DNA of 64,000 nucleotides, taken from the NCBI GenBank assembly GCA_016946835.1, contig JACVTC010000110.1, forward strand, positions 112,501 through 176,500, read 5' to 3'. This document shows, in pieces, positions 1 to 10,810 of the stretch (position 1 is its first letter; each line of letters starts with the position of its first letter). This DNA is from Neocallimastix lanati (nom. inval.) (lineage: Eukaryota; Neocallimastigomycota; Neocallimastigomycetes; Neocallimastigales; Neocallimastigaceae). The translations under genes and the position numbers were made by a program. Under the pieces are notes generated by a model that searched no databases, had not been told where the DNA came from, and worked only from the letters and a program-made list of their open reading frames with translations.

Positions 1-170
1 TTTATTTTATTTTATTCATTCTGTATTTCATATTTATATTTCAACTATTAATTTTATTTTATTCATCCTGTACTTCATATTTATATTTCAACTATTTATT
101 TTATTTTATTCAATCTGTACTTTATATTTATATTTCAACTATTTATTTTATTTTATTTTATTTTATATAC
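1..170 (+). repeat. Minisatellite, about 47-50 bp units (cut by window start)
   Basis: Three to four imperfect units, each a TTTTA-rich segment followed by a block containing CTGTACTTCATATTTATATT and CAACTATT. It is the reverse complement of the unit forming the long array at 6495-7720 and resembles the blocks at 7980-8200. All three lie near FLYWCH/MULE transposase genes, so it may be an internal part of those transposons. Confidence 0.75.
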
Positions 171-1020
171 TTATACTTCTATATTATTACATTCTATATT
201 TTTTTCATTTTATTTTTAAATATTCTTTTTAAAATTCTTATTTCCTTTTTAATATTTTTTTATCTAATATTTTAAATAAATTTTATATAATACGAAAATC
301 TTTTTTACTCAGGAGCATTATATTTAACTTGATAAGGAAAGATTATTTGAAAATTTAATTATAAATATTAAATTAAAACTTTTTTTTAGTAATAGTAATA
401 ATAACAATAACATTTTTAAACATAAATTTCTATTAAATAATAAATAAATTATTTTAGATATTTATATTATACAAATCTAATAAACTAACAAAAAGAGCAT
501 TACTATTTTTACAAATAGTAAAGTTTTTTTTAGAAAGCCTGATAGAAATAATTTAAAATATTAATTATTTTCTTTTATAAGTATTATAATACTTAAATAT
601 CATTATATATATTTAAAATGTATATTTGAATATTTATTAAAAATATGAAATATACATTAAATATATTTTTAAAAAATATATTAATTTAATAATTGGTTTA
701 TTTTAAAAAAATTATTTATTTATTTATTAATTTACTACAATATAAAATAAAAATAATGCGAAATGCAATACATTCATATTTTTAATATTTTATAATACTA
801 ATATATAATAATAAAGACATCTTTTAATTTTATTTAATAATATTTAATAAAGTAAAAAATATTTAAAATAAATTTATAAAAAAAATTTTTTTTAATATTT
901 TTAAGCTAACCCTATCAATAAATATTAAATAAATTTCAATATTGAATTTCTTATTAAATAAAAAAATTTAATTTTCAATTAATTGTAATTATGATTTTGA
1001 AAGGATTTTAATAATTATTT
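171..1020. other. AT-rich non-coding DNA downstream of the MULE transposase
   Basis: Very AT-rich sequence without a credible reading frame. The only recognisable motif is GCGAAATGCAATA near 758-770, which resembles the GCGAAATGCAATCT unit in the terminal repeat at 23575-23672. It may be a relic of the downstream end of the transposon, but no exact end or target duplication was found. Confidence 0.5.
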
Positions 1021-2472
1021 TTATTTTGTTTTATTAAAATTAATGATTTCATTATTCAATCTAATTAAACAATTAAACCAATTTTCGATGATATCATTTT
1101 TACTACATCCAATATTTTTTAATTCGGCTTCCATATTTTTATAATATTCAACTAAAATATTAATGTCATCGACCCTTTCTGATATTCTGCTCTTTTTTCT
1201 CCAAATTCCTTTAATTCTCATATGGTAATCATAGTAAGATTTGGATTCTTCAAATTGTATTGTATATATTAATTTATAAAATGAAGGCTTTTTTACAAAT
1301 AAATTTTTTAAATAACTGTTATAAGATTCTGAAGCATTATTTGTTATGTGGTCTATATTATTGTAATAATTCCAATATTTTATATTATAGATATTTAGAA
1401 ATGTTTTCTCAAAATAATCTAAAAAATTCAAAAATTGGGAACAGGCAGATTTATATCTCATGCATGTATTTTTAATTTTATTAAAAATATCAGGTATGTA
1501 TTCAATATTAATAAAACATAAATTAGAAATCGCTTTATAATAAGTATTTAAAATATTATGATCTTTCACTTCCTTGTAACATAATTTATTTTTTTTTGTC
1601 ATTAATAATCTTTTATAATGCCAAAAACAATATTTAATATTTATATTGGGAAAAATATTTTCCACTGCATTAGATATTCCTTTTTCAAAATCACAATGAA
1701 AAATTTTTTCTGAGAAATTAATATTTGCATTATATTTAATTATATTTTTTTTTATTTCATTAAATAATATTTCGTAAGTTGTTTGTTCTTTGTTTTTTAA
1801 TATTGACATGGAAGTAGTGTAAAAACAATTTAATTCTGTAACATAAGTTCTGGTAATGAATACTTGATAACTATTAGTTGGAGCTATTAAAAATGTACCA
1901 TCAGCAAATATATGTTTATTCTCCATAAATAATTTTGCTTGGAATGGTGATTGAAAAATTATTATATTAGTATTTTTGAATATCATAAAGTATTCACCTC
2001 TTATTGTTTTATAATATTCAGATACATTAGGAACTTCATCAAATGTTTTTACATTAGGAAATAATTGTTTGTTTTTATATCTTGTTATTTGGGATTTAAT
2101 TGTTTTATATTCAGGGCATATATATCCTATTTCTTGAGAAATTTTATCAAATATGCGTTTTGATTTTATATCAGAAGGAATCAAACTTTTTTTTATTTCA
2201 TCTTTAATTTTATGTTTTATTAATGATTTGGATGCATTAATTTCATTACCAGGATGATTATGTGAAGAATCATAATTTAAAACCTCTTTATTATCATTTA
2301 AAATAATAAAAGACTTACATTTATTTAATGTTTTATATTCTGTACATCTATATATTTTTGTATTATCTTTTTTTAATTTTGAAAAATTATATTTAAATTT
2401 TCGATCTATAATTATTTGCTCTTTTCCTCGATTTGTTTCACTTATATCAATTTTTAGATTTCCCTCCATCAA
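1021..2472 (-). CDS. MULE-type transposase with N-terminal FLYWCH zinc finger
   Basis: Full-length 483-residue frame with no internal stop. Residues about 25-75 form a FLYWCH-like zinc finger with C43, C52, H71 and H73. Residues about 150-390 form a MULE-type transposase core: a first Asp in FADGTF (D191), a second Asp in HCDFEKG (D261), the CFWH motif at 282-285 (MULE C-x2-H signature), and a Glu in NNASESY (E382), giving a DDE triad. The product should bind the element's terminal repeats and cut and paste it in the nucleus. Two Met codons open the frame; the second matches the start of the other copies. Decayed relatives are at 8269-9297 and 21374-22801, and this is the only uninterrupted copy. 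Family assignment rests on motifs; activity is unknown. Confidence 0.85.
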   Translation of the reverse strand: MMEGNLKIDISETNRGKEQIIIDRKFKYNFSKLKKDNTKIYRCTEYKTLNKCKSFIILNDNKEVLNYDSSHNHPGNEINASKSLIKHKIKDEIKKSLIPSDIKSKRIFDKISQEIGYICPEYKTIKSQITRYKNKQLFPNVKTFDEVPNVSEYYKTIRGEYFMIFKNTNIIIFQSPFQAKLFMENKHIFADGTFLIAPTNSYQVFITRTYVTELNCFYTTSMSILKNKEQTTYEILFNEIKKNIIKYNANINFSEKIFHCDFEKGISNAVENIFPNINIKYCFWHYKRLLMTKKNKLCYKEVKDHNILNTYYKAISNLCFINIEYIPDIFNKIKNTCMRYKSACSQFLNFLDYFEKTFLNIYNIKYWNYYNNIDHITNNASESYNSYLKNLFVKKPSFYKLIYTIQFEESKSYYDYHMRIKGIWRKKSRISERVDDINILVEYYKNMEAELKNIGCSKNDIIENWFNCLIRLNNEIINFNKTK

Positions 2473-2534
2473 AATTTTTAATATAAATATTAATAAATAT
2501 GAAAATATTTATTTTTTATTTTTTATTTAATATG

Positions 2535-3060
2535 TATTTTCAATTTTTTTTAAAAATTACAATTACAAATATAAAAATATTTTATTTTATTTCAAGAAAA
2601 TTACTAGAAAAATATTTATTTTTTTTTTTTTTATTTTATTTTTTCATTATAAAATAAAATATTTATTTAATTATTATTTATTTATATAATAAAAAATTAC
2701 AGTTATAAATATAAATAAATATGAAAATATTTTATTTTATTTCAAGAAAATTACTAAAAAAATATTTATCTTTTCTTTTTTTTATTTTATTTTTTCATTA
2801 TAAAATAAAATATATATTTAATTATTATTTATTTATATAATAAAAAATTACAGTTATAAATATAAATAAATATGAAAATATTTTATTTTATTTTTTTTGT
2901 ATTTTATTTTTTTAATCTTTTTTATTTTTTTTATTTTTTTTTTATTTTTAATTTTTTTTATTTTTTTATTTTTTTTATTTTTTTATTTTTTTATTTTTTT
3001 ATTTTTTATTATCAAATATATATTAAATTATGAAATTATTATAAAATAAAATATTTATTT
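2535..3060. repeat. Approx. 150-bp tandem repeat and T-rich simple sequence
   Basis: Upstream of the transposase start. The block AAAAATTACA(A/G)TTA(C/T)AAATATAAA followed by TATTTTATTTCAAGAAAATTACTA recurs near 2545, 2690 and 2845 (spacing about 150 bp; the third is partial). From about 2885 to 3010 the sequence is a degenerate (TTTTTTA)n run. It sits in the interval between the transposase and the terminal repeat at 3106-3171. Confidence 0.7.
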
Positions 3061-3105
3061 AATTATTATTTAATTATTTATTTATATAAAAAAATTTATA
3101 TATAA

Positions 3106-3171
3106 TACGCCATCTCAAAAAGCATGTGGCTTATATCTATTCACGTGCGGTTCCGAAACGCGCCCTCCCCC
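3106..3171 (-). repeat. Terminal repeat of the MULE carrying the 1021-2472 transposase
   Basis: Unusually GC-rich block ending in CGCGCCCTCCCCC. Read inward on the minus strand it starts GGGGGAGGGCGCGTTTCGG and contains CACGTGA and GCCACATG. The end at about 9700-9752 starts GGGGGAAGTTGC and also contains CACGTGA and GTGGC, so both are ends of related elements. The next 9 bases, ATAAATTTA, continue into a host repeat whose other copy (about 42543-42551, reverse complement) has the site without this element. The opposite end and its target copy are not seen and may lie before position 1. Confidence 0.6.
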
Positions 3172-3325
3172 ATAAATTTATCTTTTATCACGTTATTTTT
3201 AGACCATTTTATAAATCCTATGATAATTAATCAAGTGATTAATTAATTTATTTTTATGTAATTATTAATAAAATAATTTATTAATAATTAAGGTTTTTAT
3301 TTGCGTTTTATATCAAAAATTACTG
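3172..3325 (+). repeat. Dispersed host repeat, copy A
   Basis: Closely matches the reverse complement of about 42420-42551. Shared blocks include ATAATTAATCAAGTGATTAA, TTTATGTAATTATTAATAAA and AATAATTAAGGTTTTTATTT. The repeat has no coding potential. It was the target of the MULE ending at 3171 here, and of the copia element and a non-autonomous MULE in the other copy. Confidence 0.8.
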
Positions 3326-4489
3326 CAAAGATGATATAAAACCCAATGATATACAATTCGAAAGTTCGATGTACTTTTGTTGGGATTTAATTATTAAATT
3401 TATTAATTTATTATTTATTTATTTATTTAATTTTATATAAAAACTACATATATTTAAAAAGACTATTTAACAACTTTCTTATACTTTTAATTACAAAATA
3501 ACTTAACATAATATAACTTTTAATCTTAACTTTTACACAACAACGACTCGACTCGACATAAAATTTATTATTAATTATAAATATAATTAATATATAGAAA
3601 TCAAGCCACATATTGAAATTGTTGTAAAATCATTAGATTTAAATTTGATTTATGACATTAATTTATGTTTGAATAATAAAAACTAATTTTATATTAATTA
3701 AGGTTTGAATATTTCATTTTATATCACCAACATATTAATAATATTACAATTTTATATATATCATTTATTTAATTGAATAGTATTTAATAATGTTCCAAAA
3801 ATATAATGTATCCTTTTTTTTATTGAATATTTTAAAAAGCCACCCATTATCATATTTTAATTAAATAATAAAATTACATTATATTTTAAAAAATTTTCAT
3901 TGTCTGATTTTAATATTTTAAGCATGTGTTACATAACAGTCATAATTTTTCTTTTTCGTCTAATTTTTTTTAACAGAATATTCCATTATTTTAAAATCTA
4001 TATATAATGGTATTTTTACTTTTATTTTTTTTTTTTTTTTTAAATATGTAAAATAAAAAATAAATAAAAAAAAAATATATATATAAATCATATATATATT
4101 AAAAAAAAGAAATAAGAATTATCTTAAATAAATATATATAAATATATATTGATTTATTATAAAAAATATGTAAAATAAAAAATAAATAATAAATAAAAAA
4201 AAAAAAATATATATATATATATATAATATATATATTAAAAAAAAAAAATAAGAATTATCTTAAATAAATATATAAATATATATTGATTTATTATAAAAAT
4301 TAAGTATAAATAAAAATATAATTTAAATAAACATAATAAATATAAATAAAAATATAATTATTAATCCACATAATAAATTTAAATAAAAATATAACATAAT
4401 AAATTTAAATAAAAATATAATTTTAAATCAACATAATAAATTTAAATGAAAAAAATTTTAAATCAGTATTTAAATCTCATAAAAAAATC
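3326..4489. other. AT-rich intergenic DNA with a 120-130 bp tandem duplication
   Basis: No credible gene. ATTACTGCAAAGATGATATA near 3320 recurs inverted near 13180 and 13220. A duplicated unit runs about 4043-4165 and 4166-4300, each with AATATGTAAAATAAAAAATA, an (AT)n run, AAGAATTATCTTAAATAAAT and TATATTGATTTATTATAAAA. The last 100 bases before the hydrolase start are A-rich, as expected of a leader or promoter, but no element can be assigned. Confidence 0.6.
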
Positions 4490-5452
4490 ATGATTATTTC
4501 TGCTGTTATTATTGCAATTTTATTAGGATATATTACCTGGAATAGTGTCAGTAATGTCACTGAAAAGAACTTTTTGAAAGAAGCCAACTATGGCATATTA
4601 GTGGATGTAGATGGTTTAAAAATGTCTGTTAATATTAAGGGAGAACACAATAACCAAACCATAGTACTGTTACCAGGTTTAGGTGAATTATCACCCATTC
4701 TTCAATTTAAACCAATTTCTGAAGATCTTTCTGATCGTTTCAAAGTAGTTACCATTGAACCTTTCGGTTATGGTTTATCCGATATCACGGATAAAGAAAG
4801 AACCATGGATAATATTTCCTCAGAAATTCATACTTGTATTAAAAAACTTGGATTAAAGAATTACTATTTGATGGCACATTCTATTTCTGGATTACATTCT
4901 TTAAAATTAAGTAATCTTTATCCAAAAGAAGTCACTGGATTTGTTGGTTTAGATGCCACTATCCCAATGACACAAGAAATGATAGATTATTCTAATAAGT
5001 TAGCGGAAGAACAAGGCTCTTCCGACTCTTCCAGTTTCTATTCAAAAGCAAAACCAGTGTTAGATTCCCTTGGAATTACTCGTATTGCTGCTAGTGTCAA
5101 ACCAGATATGTTCATCGATCTTGATCCCACTTACTCATATTCAAAGAAAGATAAGCAATTAATTAAGGCCCTGGTGGTACATCGTTCCGGTAATAAGGTG
5201 AGAGTACAAGAAAAAGAAAAAGATCCAAAATGGAAAATGGAATCGGTAGGAATGAAATTCCCAGAAACCCTACCAGTCCTTAATTTTATTGCTACTGCAA
5301 CCTGTGAATATTTACCGTTTTGGGAAGAACAACATGAAAATGTTGTTACGGATACGCAACATAGTGAGTTAATAAAATTAGAAGGAACCCACTATATTCA
5401 TTTGGATCAAAGACCAGCAATTGTTAAAAAAATCAAAGAATGGATAAATTAA
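4490..5452 (+). CDS. Alpha/beta hydrolase with N-terminal membrane anchor
   Basis: A 320-residue protein. Residues 1-17 are a hydrophobic segment, either signal anchor or signal peptide, so the catalytic domain probably lies in the secretory system or outside the cell. Residues about 47-320 are an alpha/beta hydrolase fold: VLLPGLGE (59-66) for the oxyanion loop, a nucleophile elbow AHSISG with S131 (GHSISG in the paralogue), a likely acid D155 in GLDATIP, and H301 in GTHYIHLDQ near the C-terminus. The substrate cannot be told; esterase, lipase or peptidase-like activity is possible. GC content is far above the flanks. It resembles bacterial hydrolases by general pattern, and gut fungi are known to have acquired many bacterial genes, but transfer here is inference. 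A paralogue lies at 14931-15746. Confidence 0.88.
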   Translation: MIISAVIIAILLGYITWNSVSNVTEKNFLKEANYGILVDVDGLKMSVNIKGEHNNQTIVLLPGLGELSPILQFKPISEDLSDRFKVVTIEPFGYGLSDITDKERTMDNISSEIHTCIKKLGLKNYYLMAHSISGLHSLKLSNLYPKEVTGFVGLDATIPMTQEMIDYSNKLAEEQGSSDSSSFYSKAKPVLDSLGITRIAASVKPDMFIDLDPTYSYSKKDKQLIKALVVHRSGNKVRVQEKEKDPKWKMESVGMKFPETLPVLNFIATATCEYLPFWEEQHENVVTDTQHSELIKLEGTHYIHLDQRPAIVKKIKEWIN

Positions 5453-6297
5453 TAATATATTAATTTTTAGTATTAATAATTTTTCCATTACTTAAAATAT
5501 AAAAATAAGAAATATTATTATTTCTTATAATTTCAATTTATAATTAACTTTGGTATATTTTTGGTTGTAAATTTATAAAAGCTTATAATATAAAATTTTT
5601 TTTTTCTATATAGTTTATAGTACTATATTAGAATTTATCTCCATTTTTAATATAAAAAAACATATATATTAATATATTATATATGTTTATAATACAAAGA
5701 TAATAACAAATTATTAAATTTATTAGTAAAAGTAATAATTAAATATATATAATATGTTACCCATGTTATATCATTCAATATTAAATAATAAAGAATAATT
5801 AAAACCATAAAAATATTAAATATAAAATTATTAAAAATTTTTTTTAAATATTTAATCATTATAAGTCATATTAAATCTATAATTAAAATAAAATTATAGT
5901 TTATAATAACCTAAATTTTTATTAAAAGAAAAAAAAAAAAAAAAAAAAAATAATGTGGAGAATGAAACACAAAACTCATTTTTATAAAAATAAAAATTCA
6001 AAAAAAAAAGGTTAAAAAGAAATTTCTTTTTTTCTATTCAACAAAATATTTTTTTTATTTTATTTTTATTTTTATACTTTAATTAAAGTTTAATCTAATA
6101 AATTTTAAATAATAACATATATATATATTTTATGTTTAAAAAAATATGTACAGTTGTCTTTTTTTTATTTTAAATACTTTATAGAGTAAATTTATTGGAA
6201 AAAAAAATGTTAATTATATATATTTAAAAAAAAAAAAAAATATTAATATATGAAAATATTTTTTTTTTTTTTTTAATAGAAAAGTTTAAATTATACG
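5453..6297. other. AT-rich intergenic DNA
   Basis: Very AT-rich sequence with long A and T runs (for example about 5930-5950 and 6226-6275). The 60-codon minus-strand frame at 5677-5859 is Ile/Leu/Tyr-rich, as expected by chance from the composition, and is not called. Confidence 0.6.
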
Positions 6298-6494
6298 AAT
6301 GTGGTTCATTTCGCCAATTTTTATAATACAAATTTTCAATACGCCATTTGTTTTTAATGGCTTGTAAAATTTTTTGTTAACGCCATAAAAATTTTAATAA
6401 AATTATATGTTAAAAAAAATAAATGTATAAATAAATAAACAAACAAATAAATAAATAAAGAATGTAATAAGTATATAAAAAAAATAAATAGTAG

Positions 6495-7720
6495 AATATG
6501 AAGTACAGATTGAATAAAATAAAATAAATAGTAGAAATATGAATATAAAGTACAGATTTAATAAAATAAAATAAATAGTAGAAATATGAATATAAAGTAC
6601 AGATTTAATAAAATAAAATAAAATAAAATAAAATAAATAGTAGAAATATAAATATAAAGTACAGATTTAATAAAATAAAATAAATAGTAGAAATATGAAT
6701 ATAAAGTACAGATTTAATAAAATAAAATAAATAGTAGAAATATGAATATAAAGTACAGATTTAATAAAATAAAATAAATAGTAGAAATATGAATATAAAG
6801 TACAGATTTAATAAAATAAAATAAATAGTAGAAATATTAATATAAAGTACAGATTTAATAAAATAAAATAAATAGTAGAAATATGAATATAAAGTACAGA
6901 TTTAATAAAATAAAATAAATAGTAGAAATATGAATATAAAGTACAGATTTAATAAAATAAAATAAATAGTAGAAATATTAATATAAAGTACAGATTTAAT
7001 AAAATAAAATAAATAGTAGAAATATGAATATAAAGTACAGATTTAATAAAATAAAATAAATAGTAGAAATATGAATATAAAGTACAGATTTAATAAAATA
7101 AAATAAAATAAAATAAATAGTAGAAATATAAATATTAAGTACAGATTTAATAAAATAAAATAAAATAAAATAAATAGTAGAAATATAAATATTAAGTACA
7201 GATTTAATAAAATAAAATAAAATAAATTGTAGAAATATGATTATAAAGTACAGATTTAATAAAATAAAATAAAATAAAATAAAATAAAATAAATAGTAGA
7301 AATATAAATATAAAGTACAGATTGAATAAAATAAAATAAAATAAATAGTAGAAATATAAATATAAAGTACAGATTTAATAAAATAAAATAAATAGTAGAA
7401 ATATGAATATAAAGTACAGATTTAATAAAATAAAATAAAATAAAATAAATAGTAGAAATATAAATATTAAGTACAGATTTAATAAAATAAAATAAAATAA
7501 AATAAATAGTAGAAATATAAATATTAAGTACAGATTTAATAAAATAAAATAAAATAAATTGTAGAAATATGATTATAAAGTACAGATTTAATAAAATAAA
7601 ATAAAATAAAATAAAATAAAATAAATAGTAGAAATATAAATATAAAGTACAGATTGAATAAAATAAAATAAAATAAATAGTAGAAATATAAATATAAAGT
7701 ACAGATTGAATAAAATAAAA
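6495..7720 (-). repeat. 47-bp minisatellite, about 26 units
   Basis: Units such as AGTAGAAATATGAATATAAA, then GTACAGATTTAA, then a TAAAATAAAATAAAT segment. The core is well conserved while length varies in 5-bp steps through the number of AAAAT pieces. A higher-order block of several unit variants appears duplicated (about 7100-7320 and 7430-7660). The same unit in the opposite orientation occurs at 1-170 and 7980-8200. Confidence 0.9.
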
Positions 7721-7979
7721 TAAAATAAAAATCTAATAATTTTTTATTAAAGAATATTACAGATCAATGTTTTAGAAATGAAAATTTTTTACATTTTCAT
7801 TGTATTCAATTGATGATGTAATTTAATATATAAAACAATATTATAGTTTGTTAATAATCTCATTAAATATAAATGATTTTTTTGCTTTCTAACATATATA
7901 ATTAAATAAAACATTTTATTTTTAAAAATAAATTGTCTTTAATATTCTTTAATAAAAAATAATAATAAATATTTATTTT

Positions 7980-8215
7980 ATTTTATATATTAGTACTTTT
8001 ATATTATTACATTCAATATTTATTTTATTTTATTTTATATACTTGTACTTTTATATTATTACATTCAATATTTATTTAATTTTATTTTATTTTATTTTAT
8101 TTTATTAAATCTGTACTTTATATTCATATTTCTACTATTTATTTTATTTTATTTTATTTTATTTTATTTTATTAAATATGTACTTTATATTCATATTTAG
8201 AATAATATTGGATAA
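7980..8215 (+). repeat. Inverted minisatellite block next to the transposase pseudogene
   Basis: Contains AAATCTGTACTTTATATTCA and TATTTCTACTATTTATTTTA plus TTTTA repeats, the reverse complement of the 6495-7720 unit. A duplicated piece with ATATACTTGTACTTTTATAT and TTACATTCAATATTTA lies just before it. The two blocks flank a 260-bp unique spacer and could form a large hairpin. Confidence 0.75.
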
Positions 8216-8268
8216 TTAATATAATAATTTTAATTATATAATTAAAAAATATTTATAAAAATATAGAA

Positions 8269-9297
8269 ATGGAAAAAAATCTTATTATTGATATAAGTGA
8301 GTCTAACAAAGGAAAAAAATAAATTATTATTAATAAAAAATATAAATTTAATTTTTTATATATAAGAAAAGATAATTCAAAAGTTTATGTACAGAAATAA
8401 ATGTAAATCTTTTATTATTTTAAATGATAAGAAAGAAATTTTAAAGTATAATAGTTCACATAATCATCCTGAAAAAGAATACGATGTATCTCTATCTATA
8501 ATGAAACATAAAATTAAAGATGGAATTGAAAAAAAGTTCAATTCCTTATGGTATAAAAATAAAATCCCTATATAATAAAATTTCTAAGGAAATGAGATTT
8601 ATATGTTCAGAATATAATTCAATTAAATCCAAAATATCAAGAAATTTAAATAAAAACTACCATCCAATGTAACAACATTTACTGAAATTCCTAATGAATC
8701 TAAATATTATAAAACAAAGTGAGGTGAAAATTTTATAATATTCAAAAAATATTAATTTAATAATTTTTCAATCTCCTTTTCAAGTAAAATTATTTAGAGA
8801 ATATAATGATAATATATTTGTTGATGGTACATTTTTTATTGCCCCTAAATTTAGTTATCAAATATTTATTACAAGAACTTACGCTGAAGAATTAGATAGT
8901 TTTTACACTACTTCTTTTGCAATATTACAAAATAAAGAACAAGAAATATATAAAATATTTAAAAAATTAAAAAAAAAAATGCTAATACATGTAACAATAA
9001 TATTATAATTGCAGAATCAATAGTTATTTAAATAATTTATTTCTAACAATACCATCTTATTATAAATTAATAGATAAATTAAATGAATTTGAACATTTAC
9101 CATATTATGATTATCAAAGAAAAATAAGAGGAATTTAGAAAATAAAAAAAAGAGCAATAAATAAAGCTAATGAAATCAGTGTCTTAATTGAACGTACAAA
9201 AATATTGAAACTAAGTTAATTGATACTAAATGTGATAGAAATAATACTATTAATTTGTGGTTTGATTGTTTAACTGATTTAAATAATATAATATAAA
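8269..9297 (+). pseudogene. Decayed FLYWCH/MULE transposase
   Basis: Starts with an ATG context like that of the copy at 21374 and encodes the same opening (MEKN, then IDIS), but is broken by an early TAA and several frameshifts. Traces of the FLYWCH finger (HNHPEKE near 8460) and of the first catalytic block (FVDGTFFIAP near 8817) remain. The middle of the core, including the second Asp and the CxxH motif, is missing: sequence near 8990 runs directly into the region around the Glu (AESIVI). The C-terminal part (NLWFDCLTDLNN) ends near 9295. It cannot encode an active enzyme. Confidence 0.85.
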
Positions 9298-9699
9298 TAT
9301 TATTTTATAATAAATTATTAAAAAATGAGAAATAACCAAACGAAATAATAATAATTCTGTCATTCAAAAATTTAATTTATAAAGTTTATTAAAAATTTAT
9401 ACAGTTTAAATAAATATTCAAATACGTCTCTATAATTAATAATTTTATCATTATAATTATTATTTTTTTTATTTTTTTTAATAACATTTAAATAAAAGAA
9501 TTATTATTAATAATATTTATATTTTTAATAACATTTATATTTTTATATAATTTTTTTATTAATAGCATTAAAATAAAAGAATTAAAATCATAAAATCTAA
9601 CCATTATATGATTTATTTAATTATTCACTTAATAATTAATTTAAAATTTGAAATAACAAAATAATACAATAAAATAATATTATGTAGCATAAATTATCT
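9298..9699. other. AT-rich downstream segment of the decayed MULE
   Basis: Between the transposase remnant and the right terminal repeat. ATTCTGTCATTCAAAAATTT-like sequence just after the remnant parallels GAATTCTGTCATATATAATA after the copy at 22801, supporting shared element origin. No gene is seen. Confidence 0.5.
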
Positions 9700-10093
9700 A
9701 TAGCCACAAATTTATATATATCACGTGAATATTGGCGTAATGCAACTTCCCCCATAAAATTTATGGGGAGGTGTATTTCGCAAAATTTCATTTCGGAAAA
9801 GTTTCATTTCGCAAAAAAAATTTTTAAAGTTAATAAATAAATAAATTAATAATAAAACAAATAAATAATGCATATATTTTAAATAAATAACTAAATAAAT
9901 AAAAATAAATAAATAAAACTATAATAAATAAATAAATTTAAAATTAAATTTTTTAAAAAAAAGAAAAATATTTATATACATAAATATAATAAATATACAT
10001 TATATAATAATAAATATTCATTTAGAATTAAAGCTTTAAAAAAATAAAATATTTTATCATACATTTTAAATGTTCTATAATATATGATTAATA

Positions 10094-10133
<40 letters not shown>

Positions 10134-10260
10134 GTATTAATAATTTAAAAGATGTAAAGGATAATAATTTAAAATATAACTATTAAAATTAAAATATAAT
10201 TAAAAAATAATTATTATAAATAATTATAAAGATTAAAAAATAATATCTAAATAATTAATT

Positions 10261-10430
10261 GATCATTTTACACCTTTTAAGTCCTTGCGCAGTATTTTAA
10301 AAAAATCTTAAATTACTAATAAATTTTTTTAATAAAAGAAATATTTATAAATAATCCATTAAAAAAAAAAAAAGATGAGGATATCATAAAAAAGGGAGTT
10401 AAAAGTAGCACAAAGTTAGGATGATTTTAA
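10261..10430 (+). repeat. Conserved internal module, element 1
   Basis: Has TTTTACACCTTTTAAGTCC, TTGCGCAGTATTTTAAAAAA, an A-run of 13, GATGA(G)GATATCATAAAAAA-type sequence, then GGGAGTTAAAAGTAGCACAA and TTAGGATGATTTTA. The same order occurs at about 11430-11625 and, reversed, at 43390-43600. It is the best conserved part of the element apart from the ends. No reading frame is present; its role is unknown. Confidence 0.8.
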
Positions 10431-10439
10431 ATAGTATTA

Positions 10440-10690
10440 TTTTTTTTTATTTTATATTTTATATTTTATATTTTATATTTTATATTTTATATTTTATATT
10501 TTATATTTTAAATTTTATATTTTATATTTTATATTTTATATTTTATATTTTATATTTTATATTTTATATTTTATATTTTATATTTTATATTTTATATTTT
10601 ATATTTTATATTTTATATTTTATATTTTATATTTTATATTTTATATTTTATATTTTATATTTTATATTTTATATTTTATAATTTTATATT
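10440..10690 (+). repeat. (ATATTTT)n 7-bp satellite in element 1
   Basis: Almost pure 7-bp repeat over about 250 bp. The 7-bp period gives open frames encoding repeated YFIFYIL; these are artefacts of the repeat and not genes. Confidence 0.95.
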
Positions 10691-10696
10691 TTATAA

Positions 10697-10727
<31 letters not shown>

Positions 10728-10810
10728 TTTTATTATTTATTTATCTATTTAATAAAATTTTGAGAAATGAAACTTTTCCGAAATGAACTTTTGCGAAATG
10801 CCACATAGCC

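Larger units (their letters stand above)
6298..9752 (+). mobile_element. Decayed MULE transposon with internal minisatellite
   Basis: Proposed limits: a left end near 6298 with GTGGTTCATTTCGCC and AATACGCCATTTG, and a right end at about 9700-9752 reading inward GGGGGAAGTTGCATTACGCC. Between them lie a 47-bp minisatellite (6495-7720), a block in the opposite orientation (7980-8200), and a broken transposase (8269-9297). The end motifs match units of the terminal repeat at 23575-23672. No 9-bp target duplication was found, so the left limit is a guess; the right is firmer because the C-run stops at the palindromic ATAAAATTTAT also seen at other insertion sites. Confidence 0.5.
9764..10810. mobile_element. 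Non-autonomous MULE-like element 1
   Basis: Left end GGGGAGGTGTATTTCGC, then CATTTCGGAAAAGTTTCATT and CATTTCGCAAAA; the right end read inward has GTGGCATTTCGC, CATTTCGGAAAAGTTTCATT and a final ATTTCTCAAAA. The interior has no transposase: an AT-rich left part, a conserved module (about 10261-10430), and a 7-bp (ATATTTT)n array to about 10690. Same plan as elements at 10918-12683 and 42645-44081. No matching 9-bp duplication was found, so at least one end may be eroded. Its left end faces the neighbouring MULE end across ATAAAATTTAT. Confidence 0.75.

Noticed and set aside
6495-7720. CRISPR-like array
   Set aside because: No unique spacers; units are contiguous minisatellite repeats in a eukaryotic genome.
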